This document shows positions 1 through 8,422 of a stretch of 64,000 bases of DNA, in pieces. Location of the stretch: NCBI GenBank assembly GCA_029262065.1, contig JAJDAC010000024.1:56070-120069 (forward strand), read 5' to 3'. Origin of the DNA: Candidatus Krumholzibacteriota bacterium (lineage in GTDB: Bacteria > Krumholzibacteriota > Krumholzibacteriia > JAJRXK01). Made by a program: the position numbers and the translations under genes. The stretch's first letter is position 1; the number at the start of each line of letters is the position of its first letter. Below the pieces are notes generated by a model. That model was not told where the DNA came from. It ran no database searches and saw nothing but the letters and a program-made list of their open reading frames with translations.

Positions 1-2134
1 CGAAGATGTTGTTTCTCAGCGTGAGATTCGTGGCATCGGCAGTCGAGCGGAATGCTACCGGGCTGCCGTTGGGTACGAATCCGTGGACGCTGTTGTAGAC
101 GACGGCCAGGTTGTCACACAGCTGGATTCGAATGCCGATATTGGCGACGCCAAAGGCAACGAAATTGTTGGCCAGCAACGAGGGGCGGGAAACACCTGTA
201 CACCGCAGCAGATGGATTCCGTTTGGACCGGAGGCGATCGAATTTCCGGTAATGCGGGCACCGTCTGCGTGGACGATTCTTAGTTGGGCCGCGAAAGAGA
301 ACGCGAGCCCTTGCAGTTCGTTTCCATGAATCTCTGGCTGCTCCGTGCGCGGGATGAAGGTGTTCGTGTCGAACTCGATGCCACCTCCCGCTTCGATTGT
401 GTTGTCGATGATTCGAACGAAGTCCGGTGTGTCCTGAGTGTAGATTCCGAGGGCGCTGGATCCTCCCACCAGCCGGCTGCGTCGAATCTCGTTGTGGGTT
501 GCGCGCCCAACGAGCGCTACAACCTGTTTGAATCCGCTGCCCAGGACTTCGATGGTGATGTCTTCCAGGTGCACGAAGTCTGTGGCCTTGAAGCGCACGA
601 CAAAGCTGTTGGGCTGCGAGCTGGGAGGGTCGAACCTGAGGGCTACGTCGCTCTGGGATCCGGTTTGCGAGCGGAAGGTGACGTTACTCTGTGAGCTTGC
701 TCCGGGGATGCTGGGGATGTCCACCTGCTCGGAGTATTCGCCCGGGGCAATGGTGAATACCACGGAAGCGCCGACGCCCCGAAGCGCGACATCGGTGACT
801 GCAGAAGTGATGGTGGTGTAGTCGCCGCCGGTGCCAATGGTGAGCGAACCCGCCAACGGGGTCAGTGTGGGATCTGCCTCGAATTCGTCGGCGCCGATAT
901 CAGGGTTCGTCAAATCGCGGGCATCGCCGTCGATGTCTGTGCTTACTTCTGGTAGGGGGGTTCCGAATCCGTCGACATACGGCGATGGCGAATGGAGGTC
1001 GGTCTGCGAAACAAAGCTGGGGAATGCCGAGATCGAGTTTGCGTCCATGCCGCTGGCGAGTTGTAGATCAACGAGGTCTCGGTGATTTCCGTTCCATGAC
1101 GCAAGGAACGGCCCGGACGAAAGAATGTTGTTGAAGTCGGAAATGATCAGGGCGGCGGGGTTGTCTACCTGGTACGCGGTGCCACGATGGCCATCGTAGA
1201 ACAAGATGTTGTTCACGACGCGAACGGCGGTGTTCGCCGAGCCGATCGCCAACGCCCGACTGGTCGTGATACTGGGATCGGTGACAAAAACACTGTTGTG
1301 CAACACGGCTACGTCGTTGTTTGCATCGAGGACAGAAATGCCAACGCCGTCGCTCGTTACGAAGTTGTTCGCAATGGTGAGCGCGTCGCACGAGCTCGTC
1401 GAAATGCTCAGTGACGACGCGTGGATGCGATTGGAGGAAATCGTCGAACCCGTCGTGTTACTCGTCATCAGCCCCCTGCGCGCGGCGATCTCGTTGTTTG
1501 AGATCGCGGCCTGTGTTACATCGCCTCGAGAGAACTGTCCCGTGAGCACCACGGCGTTGCTGGTGCCCTCAATCGTGTTGTCGTCGATCACGAGGTTTGA
1601 AATGCCCGTTCCGTGGGCATGAACCGTGATCCCCGTTGGCATTTCCGCCCTGAGAACGCAGCCACGGATCGTGATGTCGTTGGATCCACTCGTGACGGAT
1701 ATCGCTGCGACCAGATTGGTTCCTGGCACCAGGTTGGTACCCGCGACGATCGTCAGGTTTTCGAAGGTCACAAAGTCGGCCCCGGCGAAGGTAACCACGG
1801 ACTCGAGGTCGCCTTCTTGGCTCGTGGCCGTGACGAGCACGTCGCTGGCGTTGCTGCTTTGCGCGCGGAACGTGACCGTGGCGCCGGGTCCCACGCCGCC
1901 GATGGCTGGGAGGTCTACGAGCTCGGTGTAGATTCCCGTTTCCACTTCGAACACCACGCTGCCGCCGATTCCACGAGTGCCCAGGTCGAGCGCAGCCGAC
2001 GCGAAGTCCGCGTAGTCGCCGTTCGGTCCCAGGACGAAGGTTCCCGTCAGGGGCTGCGCTGCGGCCACGTGGCTGCCCCCGATGAGTACGCCCAGAACCA
2101 GTACCGTTGAGGCAAAATGGGAGAGCGCTCGCAT
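1..2134 (-). CDS. Secreted right-handed parallel beta-helix repeat protein, partial (C-terminus beyond left edge)
   Basis: The frame is open from an ATG at 2134 down to base 1, so the gene is truncated by the window and its stop is not visible. The product starts with a signal peptide (MRALSHFASTVLVLGVLIGG, then AAAQ) and is exported. At least 711 residues are visible, in two homologous halves starting near residues 27 and 428. Each half begins with a G-x-G-G/N-D-Y block and continues with an R-G-[IV]-G-x-S-V-V-F strand, followed by many N/D-rich turns such as LTLRNNIF and ISNLVIDDNTI that are typical of parallel beta-helix (pectate-lyase-like) folds. Such proteins bind or cleave polysaccharide, or serve as surface adhesins; no catalytic residues can be assigned here. 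No good ribosome binding site precedes the ATG. A C-terminal sorting domain may lie outside the window. Confidence is high for the coding call and fold, low for function. Confidence 0.85.
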   Translation of the reverse strand, partial: MRALSHFASTVLVLGVLIGGSHVAAAQPLTGTFVLGPNGDYADFASAALDLGTRGIGGSVVFEVETGIYTELVDLPAIGGVGPGATVTFRAQSSNASDVLVTATSQEGDLESVVTFAGADFVTFENLTIVAGTNLVPGTNLVAAISVTSGSNDITIRGCVLRAEMPTGITVHAHGTGISNLVIDDNTIEGTSNAVVLTGQFSRGDVTQAAISNNEIAARRGLMTSNTTGSTISSNRIHASSLSISTSSCDALTIANNFVTSDGVGISVLDANNDVAVLHNSVFVTDPSITTSRALAIGSANTAVRVVNNILFYDGHRGTAYQVDNPAALIISDFNNILSSGPFLASWNGNHRDLVDLQLASGMDANSISAFPSFVSQTDLHSPSPYVDGFGTPLPEVSTDIDGDARDLTNPDIGADEFEADPTLTPLAGSLTIGTGGDYTTITSAVTDVALRGVGASVVFTIAPGEYSEQVDIPSIPGASSQSNVTFRSQTGSQSDVALRFDPPSSQPNSFVVRFKATDFVHLEDITIEVLGSGFKQVVALVGRATHNEIRRSRLVGGSSALGIYTQDTPDFVRIIDNTIEAGGGIEFDTNTFIPRTEQPEIHGNELQGLAFSFAAQLRIVHADGARITGNSIASGPNGIHLLRCTGVSRPSLLANNFVAFGVANIGIRIQLCDNLAVVYNSVHGFVPNGSPVAFRSTADATNLTLRNNIF

Positions 2135-2450
2135 GGGCCCGCTTGCGTGGCATGCGGGGGCTGGTCGTTGGGGGGGCAAACGGTTCAAGTGCGACACCTC
2201 AGTCGGAGAACGGGGCTGCAATCCAATGGTTTGCGTGAGGGACCTGATCTCCCGCCCCGGTGTTACACTTTGATGGTACAGCAATGAAATTTGACGATGG
2301 GGACGCATCTATGAAGTATGCGGCCGATCGGTCCGTATTGTGCCCCGAGACATCTTGTGCTCACGCCTCCGAGGTCTCAGCGCGCACCTCGGCGGTCGCG
2401 TGAACGGGGTGGGAGTGGTGGCGCGGGTCAGTCCGACACCCGCGTTTGCG
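2135..2450. other. Intergenic region with a 7-bp hairpin after the kinase gene
   Basis: These 316 bases separate the stop of the kinase-thioredoxin gene from the start of the beta-helix gene, both on the minus strand. The only structure seen is an inverted repeat at 2422-2428/2438-2444 (CGCGGGT with ACCCGCG, 9-base loop) just past the kinase stop. It lacks a T-run, so it is at best a weak terminator. No convincing ORF or RNA gene was found. The promoter of the beta-helix gene should lie here but no clear -35/-10 pair stands out. Confidence 0.4.
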
Positions 2451-4679
2451 TCAATCCTCGCCGAGGGCCTCCATGACCTGTCGGACCAGGCGATCCGAGA
2501 GGTCGGCCGGCGCACTGACGCCGCCCTTCCAGACCACGTTTCCGTCGGCGAGGAGAATCACATACGGGGTGCCCGTGGCACCGAAGTAGCTCCAAGCCTT
2601 GCCGCTGTCGCGTACCACGGGAAAGGTCATCTGTTGATCCCGCACGAAATCTGATACCCGCTCGTCGCTTGAAGTTCTGGTTACACGCGTCGCTCCGATG
2701 ACACTCAGTCCTTCTTCCTGGTGGCGACGGAAGAGGCTCTCGACGATCGGTATCGCGCGCTGTGAAAATGGGCACCAGGTCTCCCACATGATCACGATTT
2801 GCGGTCCCTCATGCGGCAGATCGGGTTCACCCTGATAACTATGTTCGAAGCCTGGATCCTGCGGCATCCGTTCGGCGTAGAGCTCCGCGGCCTGATCGAG
2901 GTCGCCTCGTGCGATATAGGCGGCGGCCAAATGGGTGCGTGCGATCCTGAAGATCCTGCTGTCTTCAGCAAACCCGGCTCGGGCGAGGTCGAAGCCCGCG
3001 AGCGCCAGTTCATAACCGCGATCGATCTCGTTCAGCTTCAGATGCATGTTGGCGAGGTCGCTGATGCATTCGATTGTGAAAGCGTCCTGCTCTCCGAAGA
3101 TGCGCCTGGCGTCGTCCAGAACCTGCGTGGCTACGTCGCGAGCGTCGCTGAAACGCCCGAGCTCTTCGTAGCAAGTTGACAGGGAGCTGCGAGCCTGCAG
3201 CGTGTCGATGTGATCTCGGCCGTGCTGTTCCTCACAAACCCGCACGATTTCGGTCTGGGTTGCGAGTTCTTCCGTGATGCGCCCGCGAATCGACTGAGCC
3301 CTCGCGACGTCGTACAGAGATTCCAGAGTGCGCGGATCTCCTTCTCCGAGGTTGGCGCGTCGCAACTCGAGGGCGGCGCTGCAGTGCTCCTCGAAGAGAC
3401 CAAAGTCTTCGCGCGGAAGATAGCCCCATCCGATCAGGGTGTGGATCTCGGCCGCGACCTCGGGCTCGTCGGCAAAGGCAACGTCGACGTTCTCACGCAA
3501 CGCAGTTAGCAGGTCGGTCACGCTGGCCTCCTGGCCGTAGCCAGGAGGAAGCGCCTTGTCGAGCATCTCCGTTATGAACTCCGACGCGGTGCGCTGTCCC
3601 TGCGCGTAGCGTTCTGCGTCGGCTCGGGCTGATTCGGCGCGCAGATACATGGAGAAGCTGAGGACGCCACCGACGACCAATGCCAGTACGACCGCCGCCG
3701 CGGCACCGATCCATACCTTGTTCCTGCGCGCCAGGACGCGCAGCTGGTAGGCAAAGGTTGGTCGGCGCGCGCTGATCGCAGCGCCATCCAGATAGCGACG
3801 CAGATCCTCGCGTAATCCAAAGGCAGACTGATATCGACGTTCCCGGTCTTTGGCCAGGGCACACTGCACGATGGTATCGAGGTCGGTGTCGAGGCTCTTG
3901 AGCGGCGCAGGCTGAGCCGCGCGCACCAAGCTGGCCGCCTCGTGGATGCGAGCGCCACGAATTTCATAGGGCAGTTTGCCGCTCAGAAGTTGGTAGAGCA
4001 CGATGCCCAGGGAGTAGATATCGCTGCGCGTGTCGATGTCATTGGGGTCGGCGTCGAACTGCTCCGGGCTCATGTACTGTAGCGAGCCGATGAGTTGGCC
4101 GACCTCGGTCTGTTGCGCAGCCGCGGCCATGTCCGAGTCGGTCGCGCGTGCGACACCGAAGTCGATCACCTTGGGCTGACCGCTCGAATCGACCAGGATG
4201 TTTCCCGGCTTCAGATCGCGGTGAACGATACCGCGCTGGTGTCCGTGATGGATCGCGTCGCAGACCTGGCAGAAGAGTGCCAGTCGTTCCCGTACCGATA
4301 GCTTCCGTTCGTGGGCGTAGTCAGTGATCGACCTCGCGTTGGGGATGTATTCCATCGCGAAGAAGGGAAGGATTGTGCCGCCCTCCGTGTGCTTCCCGGC
4401 TTCGTAGATCATCGCCACGCCGCGGTGGCGCAGTCGAGCCAGGATCTGGGCCTCGTATTCGAAACGCCGCAGCGCCTCTTCGGAAAACATCCCCGGCTTC
4501 ATGACCTTCACCGCCACCGTGCGGCGTGGGTTCTCCTGCACGGCCTCGAACACCGAGCCCATGCCGCCGCTGGCAATCAGACGGCGGATTTCGTAGTTGC
4601 CGATGCTCGCTGGAAGTCCAATGGGCCGAGGCGGGCCCGAGGACAGGGATTCGGTTTCGTCGTTGGGAGAATTGGTCAT
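2451..4679 (-). CDS. Ser/Thr protein kinase with extracytoplasmic TPR and thioredoxin-like domain
   Basis: 742 aa. Residues 29-295 form a Hanks-type kinase with glycine loop ASGGMGSVF (36-44), ATP lysine K58, catalytic HRDLKPGN (153-160), DFG (173-175) and MSPEQ (203-207), so it should be active. One membrane segment follows at about 321-346. The region from 360 to 605 is helical with tetratricopeptide-like repeats. The C-terminus (about 626-742) is a TlpA/thioredoxin-like fold with WCPFS at 635-639 in place of WCxxC, and the cis-proline loop GTPYV (703-707). The attacking cysteine is kept and the resolving cysteine is a serine (CxxS). By topology the kinase is cytoplasmic and the TPR-redoxin part periplasmic. 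Kinase-TPR proteins are common; a redoxin attached to the end is unusual and suggests redox sensing, which is inference. The ATG start has no Shine-Dalgarno but has a -10 element 6 bases upstream. Confidence 0.93.
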   Translation of the reverse strand: MTNSPNDETESLSSGPPRPIGLPASIGNYEIRRLIASGGMGSVFEAVQENPRRTVAVKVMKPGMFSEEALRRFEYEAQILARLRHRGVAMIYEAGKHTEGGTILPFFAMEYIPNARSITDYAHERKLSVRERLALFCQVCDAIHHGHQRGIVHRDLKPGNILVDSSGQPKVIDFGVARATDSDMAAAAQQTEVGQLIGSLQYMSPEQFDADPNDIDTRSDIYSLGIVLYQLLSGKLPYEIRGARIHEAASLVRAAQPAPLKSLDTDLDTIVQCALAKDRERRYQSAFGLREDLRRYLDGAAISARRPTFAYQLRVLARRNKVWIGAAAAVVLALVVGGVLSFSMYLRAESARADAERYAQGQRTASEFITEMLDKALPPGYGQEASVTDLLTALRENVDVAFADEPEVAAEIHTLIGWGYLPREDFGLFEEHCSAALELRRANLGEGDPRTLESLYDVARAQSIRGRITEELATQTEIVRVCEEQHGRDHIDTLQARSSLSTCYEELGRFSDARDVATQVLDDARRIFGEQDAFTIECISDLANMHLKLNEIDRGYELALAGFDLARAGFAEDSRIFRIARTHLAAAYIARGDLDQAAELYAERMPQDPGFEHSYQGEPDLPHEGPQIVIMWETWCPFSQRAIPIVESLFRRHQEEGLSVIGATRVTRTSSDERVSDFVRDQQMTFPVVRDSGKAWSYFGATGTPYVILLADGNVVWKGGVSAPADLSDRLVRQVMEALGED

Positions 4680-4694
4680 GATGCCAGGATACCA
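4680..4694 (-). promoter_or_regulatory. Putative extended -10 promoter giving a leaderless kinase mRNA
   Basis: Reading the minus strand, TGGTATCCT (4694 to 4686) is an extended -10 (TGn plus TATCCT), followed by six bases and then the kinase ATG at 4679. No -35 and no Shine-Dalgarno are apparent, so transcription would start at or next to the ATG. This is inference from spacing. Confidence 0.4.
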
Positions 4695-4867
4695 CGAGGC
4701 TTCACCCGGCGCACGAGGTCACCCGTTGTGCGATATCACAATAACGAAGCAGTTTCACGAGCTGCTGGCAACCTCCTCGGTGGATCGGCATCGAGCAAAG
4801 GCATAGCCTGGATGGTAGCTTCGAGCATCCCTACAAACGACCGGGGCAACCCAAAGAGGAGGCCTTC

Positions 4868-5479
4868 ATGAAGTCGTCGTCATCATTGATCATATTGACC
4901 CTGACCGCTCTGCTCATCGCAGCTGATTCCGTTTGTGCGCAGGAATCCCCCGGCGTGGCCGGCGCCCGCATCGGCGCGGGCACCGATATTACCGGCGGCG
5001 TGGCCTACGGGGCTCAGCTCGACTACACCCTGTTCCAGAACCCCAATGCCTTCGAGTTGGGTTTCGCACTATTCGGTGGCACATTCGAGGAAGACAGTGA
5101 CAACGGGTTCAACGAGTACCACGAAGAAACGACGGTGGTGGTGTTCGCTGCAATTGCCAACTACCTGTTCCGCTACTCCCCCGAAAGCGAAGGTCCGTAC
5201 TTCGTGGCCGGTGCGGGTGTGGGCGCGGTATCGGTCGAGTGGGAAGAAAGCAGCGCCACCGATACTTCGTTGGGGACCGCGCTGCCCGGAGGTGGGAGCA
5301 AGCAATCCGAAGATGGAACCACGAGTGGGCTCATCCTCAACTTCGGAATCGGAACCCGCCTCAACGATAGCTTTGACCTGCGGCTACAGGTTCCGACGTT
5401 CTTTATCTCGGCAGGAGACCAGCGAGATTCAGCGGTCGTACCAACGGTCACTGCGACACTGGGGATCAAATTCGGCTAG
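4868..5479 (+). CDS. Outer-membrane beta-barrel protein (porin/opacity-like)
   Basis: 203 aa, preceded by a strong GAGGAGG five bases before the ATG. An N-terminal signal peptide (about 1-25, ending VCAQ) is followed by alternating polar/hydrophobic strands rich in glycine and aromatics, for example AYGAQLDYTLF and YFVAGAGVGAVSVEWE. The end (TVTATLGIKFG) has the alternating pattern of a last barrel strand, with the aromatic at the penultimate position. Size and pattern fit an eight-stranded barrel of the OmpW/OmpA-barrel/opacity type, in the outer membrane. No substrate can be named. It is divergent from the kinase gene upstream, with 188 bases between them. Confidence 0.8.
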   Translation: MKSSSSLIILTLTALLIAADSVCAQESPGVAGARIGAGTDITGGVAYGAQLDYTLFQNPNAFELGFALFGGTFEEDSDNGFNEYHEETTVVVFAAIANYLFRYSPESEGPYFVAGAGVGAVSVEWEESSATDTSLGTALPGGGSKQSEDGTTSGLILNFGIGTRLNDSFDLRLQVPTFFISAGDQRDSAVVPTVTATLGIKFG

Positions 5480-5516
5480 GATCTGTCCCGACCCGGTCCC
5501 GTGGTCCCGAAGGAGC

Positions 5517-5600
5517 ATGGCCAGACGCTCTCGCGCATCCAAGAAAAACGGTGGTGACAACGAATACGGATCGGTACAACCTAAGCGCATGCGGGTCTGA
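5517..5600 (+). CDS. Possible 27-residue basic peptide
   Basis: A short frame starting at the ATG at 5517 encodes a very basic peptide (MARRSRASKKNGG, ending PKRMRV). AAGGAG lies upstream, but only one base from the ATG, which is too close for normal initiation. It sits in the gap between the beta-barrel gene and a membrane-linked kinase and could be a leader peptide or a chance frame. It has no recognisable relatives. Confidence 0.2.
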   Translation: MARRSRASKKNGGDNEYGSVQPKRMRV

Positions 5601-5636
5601 AACCGACTACCGAACCAGCTAAGCGCAGGAGTGGCC

Positions 5637-7232
5637 TTGGCACACGACGTCACCGTGTTTGAGCGCGAGTCTGATTCGACTACCAGCCCCACGGGGTTGC
5701 AAGCGCTCGATCCGGAGTATCGCCGCCAGGCGTATACCCGTCTTGCGTGGACCGCGATGCTCTACGCTGCCGGTTACTCCATTGCGTTCGGAACAGACTG
5801 GGCATTGGGATCGATGAAGTGGACGGGTGCCGAGCCGCGCCCCGAAGATATTGCACTGGGATTTGGAGCGGTCGCAGTGGCGGTCGGGGTGGCCACGGCC
5901 GCCCGACGGCAGTGGATTCCAATCACCTACCTGTCCAGCTTCGCAATCCTATTCCTGATCGTCGGCGCCTTTGGCATCAACCTGGGGTTTTTGGGTTGGG
6001 AGCACCGGCTTACACCCGGCTCGCTCCACCTGGGCGTTCCGTGGGTCTGCGTGTGGATTCTCGCCTTTCCCGGTACGGTACCGTCTCCTCCCCGACGCAC
6101 ACTGATCGGGGCGCTGGGGGCCGCCCTGTCCGGACCGCTCGTCATGATCTACTCGGTCATCGTGAACGGACTGGGGGATGACTGGACGGCGCGCGAAGCC
6201 GCAAGTTTCATCGCGAGCCGTCAGGTTCCGGCCTTCGTTTCCGCGGGAATTTCGCAGGGGATCGCAATTCTGGTGTATCGGTTGAGCCGCCAGGCGACCG
6301 AGGCCCGCCGCCTTGGAAGCTACCAGCTCGAGTCCCGGCTGGGCACGGGAGGAATGGGGGAGGTTTGGCGCGCGCGTCATCGGCTCCTGGTCCGTCCGGC
6401 CGCCATCAAGCTTATTCGTGCCGAGGCCCTTGGGGCCAGCGAGTCCGAGCGACGGACAGTGGTGCGACGTTTTGAGCGGGAAGCGCAGGCGACGGCACTG
6501 CTGAAGTCGCCCCACACCATCGTTCTCTACGACTTCGGCGTAACCGACGATGGCACGTTCTACTACGTCATGGAGTTGCTCGACGGCCTGGACCTCAAGA
6601 CGCTCGTCGAGCGAAATGGTCCCATACCGCAGGAGCGCGCGATTCATCTACTTCGGCAGGTGTGTCACTCTCTCGCGGAAGCCCACGACGCGGGGCTCGT
6701 GCACCGCGACGTCAAACCCGCGAACATCCATGTCGGGCAGCGGGGTGCGGATCATGACTTCGTGAAGGTTCTCGATTTTGGACTCGCGGCGGACAGTCGC
6801 CCGAACGTGGGTGATGACCAGCTCACCGGTCAAGGTAAGGTCAGCGGCACGCCAGCGTTCATGCCGCCGGAGATGATCCAGGGCCGCGAGCTCGACGCAC
6901 GGGCGGACCTGTACGGGGTGGGTTGCGTGGCCTACTGGCTCTTGACCGGAATGCTCGTCTTCGAAGGAGCGTCATCGATCGACGTGTTGTTGAAGCACGT
7001 GCAAACGCCGCCTCCCAGACCGTCGTCGGTGTCGGAGCTCTCGATCCACCCGGATCTGGACGACATCGTAGTTCGTTGCCTTGCGAAGGAACCGGGCGAT
7101 CGCCCGGCCGACGCCCGGCAGCTGGCCCGCGAACTTGCGGCCTGTGCTGCTTTCCTCGATCCCTGGACCTCGGAAATGGCCGCGGCCTGGTGGAGCAAGA
7201 GGCGGGCGACCCCACCAAGCAGGAGCCGCTAA
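5637..7232 (+). CDS. Ser/Thr protein kinase with N-terminal polytopic membrane domain
   Basis: About 531 aa. The order is inverted relative to most bacterial Hanks kinases. Roughly five or six hydrophobic segments occupy residues 35-217, and the kinase domain is C-terminal (about 229-510). Kinase motifs are intact: LGTGGMGEVW, AAIK with the ATP lysine near 258, HRDVKPANI, LDFG, GTPAFMPPE. I chose the TTG at 5637 because AGGAG (5627-5631) is five bases upstream; a GTG at 5631 in the same frame overlaps that site. The membrane domain is a likely sensor of unknown signal, with the kinase facing the cytoplasm. The gene ends by overlapping the convergent DoxX gene by a few bases. Confidence 0.9.
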   Translation: MAHDVTVFERESDSTTSPTGLQALDPEYRRQAYTRLAWTAMLYAAGYSIAFGTDWALGSMKWTGAEPRPEDIALGFGAVAVAVGVATAARRQWIPITYLSSFAILFLIVGAFGINLGFLGWEHRLTPGSLHLGVPWVCVWILAFPGTVPSPPRRTLIGALGAALSGPLVMIYSVIVNGLGDDWTAREAASFIASRQVPAFVSAGISQGIAILVYRLSRQATEARRLGSYQLESRLGTGGMGEVWRARHRLLVRPAAIKLIRAEALGASESERRTVVRRFEREAQATALLKSPHTIVLYDFGVTDDGTFYYVMELLDGLDLKTLVERNGPIPQERAIHLLRQVCHSLAEAHDAGLVHRDVKPANIHVGQRGADHDFVKVLDFGLAADSRPNVGDDQLTGQGKVSGTPAFMPPEMIQGRELDARADLYGVGCVAYWLLTGMLVFEGASSIDVLLKHVQTPPPRPSSVSELSIHPDLDDIVVRCLAKEPGDRPADARQLARELAACAAFLDPWTSEMAAAWWSKRRATPPSRSR

Positions 7233-7600
7233 TTCAAAGGCTCCAACGCGAGTCTGCCGTAGGCGATAAACGTGCCCAGTGCGGCCACGACAAGCCAGTA
7301 GATCAGTGGGCCCTGATTCGCCTCACCAGAGTTCAGGTGAACGCCGGAGAAGAAAAGCATTTCCGCCGCTATGCAGGCGGCCGCAATGGGAGCCAGGATG
7401 GCCAGGGAGTTGTAGAAAGCGGGAAGGACCAAACCCATGGCGCAAAGTAACTCAATGGCGATCAACCCAAGCCAAACCCCGTGCGGGATCGCTTTCAATG
7501 AAGGCATGGTTTGTTCTGCAGAATGGGAGAACTTCCACCCGGCGCCCATGACCGTATGCAGGGCGAGGAGTATTTGAAGAACCCACAAGAGAATGTTCAC
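7229..7600 (-). CDS. DoxX-like small membrane protein
   Basis: 123 aa with four hydrophobic helices. It has the DoxX-family layout, with a first helix (VNILLWVLQILLALHTVMGA) followed by a KFSHSAE loop. I placed the start at the GTG at 7600 because AGGAGG lies five bases upstream; a longer frame upstream has no support. It is the last gene of a three-gene unit (ArsR regulator, SRPBCC protein, DoxX), a grouping often seen in bacteria. The precise activity of DoxX-like proteins is not established from sequence; roles in quinone/redox or membrane homeostasis have been proposed for the family. Confidence 0.8.
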   Translation of the reverse strand: MNILLWVLQILLALHTVMGAGWKFSHSAEQTMPSLKAIPHGVWLGLIAIELLCAMGLVLPAFYNSLAILAPIAAACIAAEMLFFSGVHLNSGEANQGPLIYWLVVAALGTFIAYGRLALEPLN

Positions 7601-7649
7601 AAGAACCTCCTTGGTATGATATTCACCCCACCCAGAGAATAGGGCTCTT

Positions 7650-8066
7650 TCACGGGACCCTCGCGAGCAGGTCGACAAGCTTCCCGCCCATCATCTTCCA
7701 ACCATAGCGCGCGCCGGCGAAGTTCTTCTTCTGGCCCGGCTTGAAGCCCGACTGCACAACGCGCAGGCTCGTGCCCGACTCCGTCGGCGTGAGCGTAAAG
7801 GTTACGACGGTGTCGATGTCGCCGACGACCCATGTCCAGCTGAGTATTCTATGCGCTTCGATTTCCAGGACCCGGCAGTTCACGATACCGTCCCACCCCG
7901 GCTGTGGCTCTGTCTTGAAAGTGAATGCCGCCTGCGGCTTGAGCTCGAAATCGGCGACGGGCAAAAGCCACTGCTCAAGCAGTTCGGGATCGGTGAGTGC
8001 CCGCCATATTTTTTCGGCCGGATGCGACAGTTCGAACGTCAGTGAGAGCGTCTCCGCGTCGGTCAT
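7650..8066 (-). CDS. SRPBCC / AHSA1-type ligand-binding domain protein
   Basis: 138 aa. The opening (SLTFELSHPAEKIWRALTDPELLEQWL) and the later WTWVVGDIDTVVTFTLTP and GTSLRVVQSGF segments match the START/Bet-v1-like fold of the AHSA1 (Aha1 homologue) family. These are small cytoplasmic hydrophobic-ligand binders, very often paired with an ArsR-type repressor. The ATG overlaps the stop of the ArsR gene upstream by four bases (ATGA), which indicates translational coupling. The ligand is unknown. Confidence 0.87.
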   Translation of the reverse strand: MTDAETLSLTFELSHPAEKIWRALTDPELLEQWLLPVADFELKPQAAFTFKTEPQPGWDGIVNCRVLEIEAHRILSWTWVVGDIDTVVTFTLTPTESGTSLRVVQSGFKPGQKKNFAGARYGWKMMGGKLVDLLARVP

Positions 8067-8290
8067 TCCATCTCCTCCAGCAACGCCCGAAGTCGATCGA
8101 CCCGTTCGCTCCAGAACGCTTCATAGCGAGTGATCCATTTCACGAGCGGTCTTAGCCCCTTCGGCGCAACTCGGTAGTAGGCGAGGCGCCCATCGCGCCT
8201 GAGCGACACGAGCCCAGCTTCGCGAAGCGTGGCCAGGTGTTGCGAAACGGCTGGCTGCGAGATATCGAATCGGGCCGTGAGGTCCTTCAC
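8063..8290 (-). CDS. ArsR-family winged-helix transcriptional regulator
   Basis: 75 aa from the GTG at 8290. It has the ArsR recognition-helix region (ISQPAVSQHLATLREAGLVSLRRDGR) and the wing (YYRVAP), then the C-terminal helix common in the SRPBCC-linked subgroup (WITRYEAFWSERVDRL). Homology clearly continues upstream of this start (AILEHLTRGEAP, bases 8291-8326), but the open frame reaches a TGA at 8366-8368 with no ATG, GTG or TTG between. The true start may be an unusual codon (ATT 8347 or CTG 8365), or the N-terminus may be damaged. No metal-binding cysteine pair is visible, so it is probably not an arsenic sensor. Confidence 0.75.
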   Translation of the reverse strand: MKDLTARFDISQPAVSQHLATLREAGLVSLRRDGRLAYYRVAPKGLRPLVKWITRYEAFWSERVDRLRALLEEME

Positions 8291-8422
8291 CGGGGCTTCG
8301 CCGCGGGTCAGGTGCTCAAGAATCGCGCAAGCCCCGCTGTTCGCAATGCGAAGGACGAAGCTCAGTCAAAAATTGTTGTCTATGTTACGCTTGTGGCTGT
8401 CTCCCCTTTCGAAGGAGCCACC

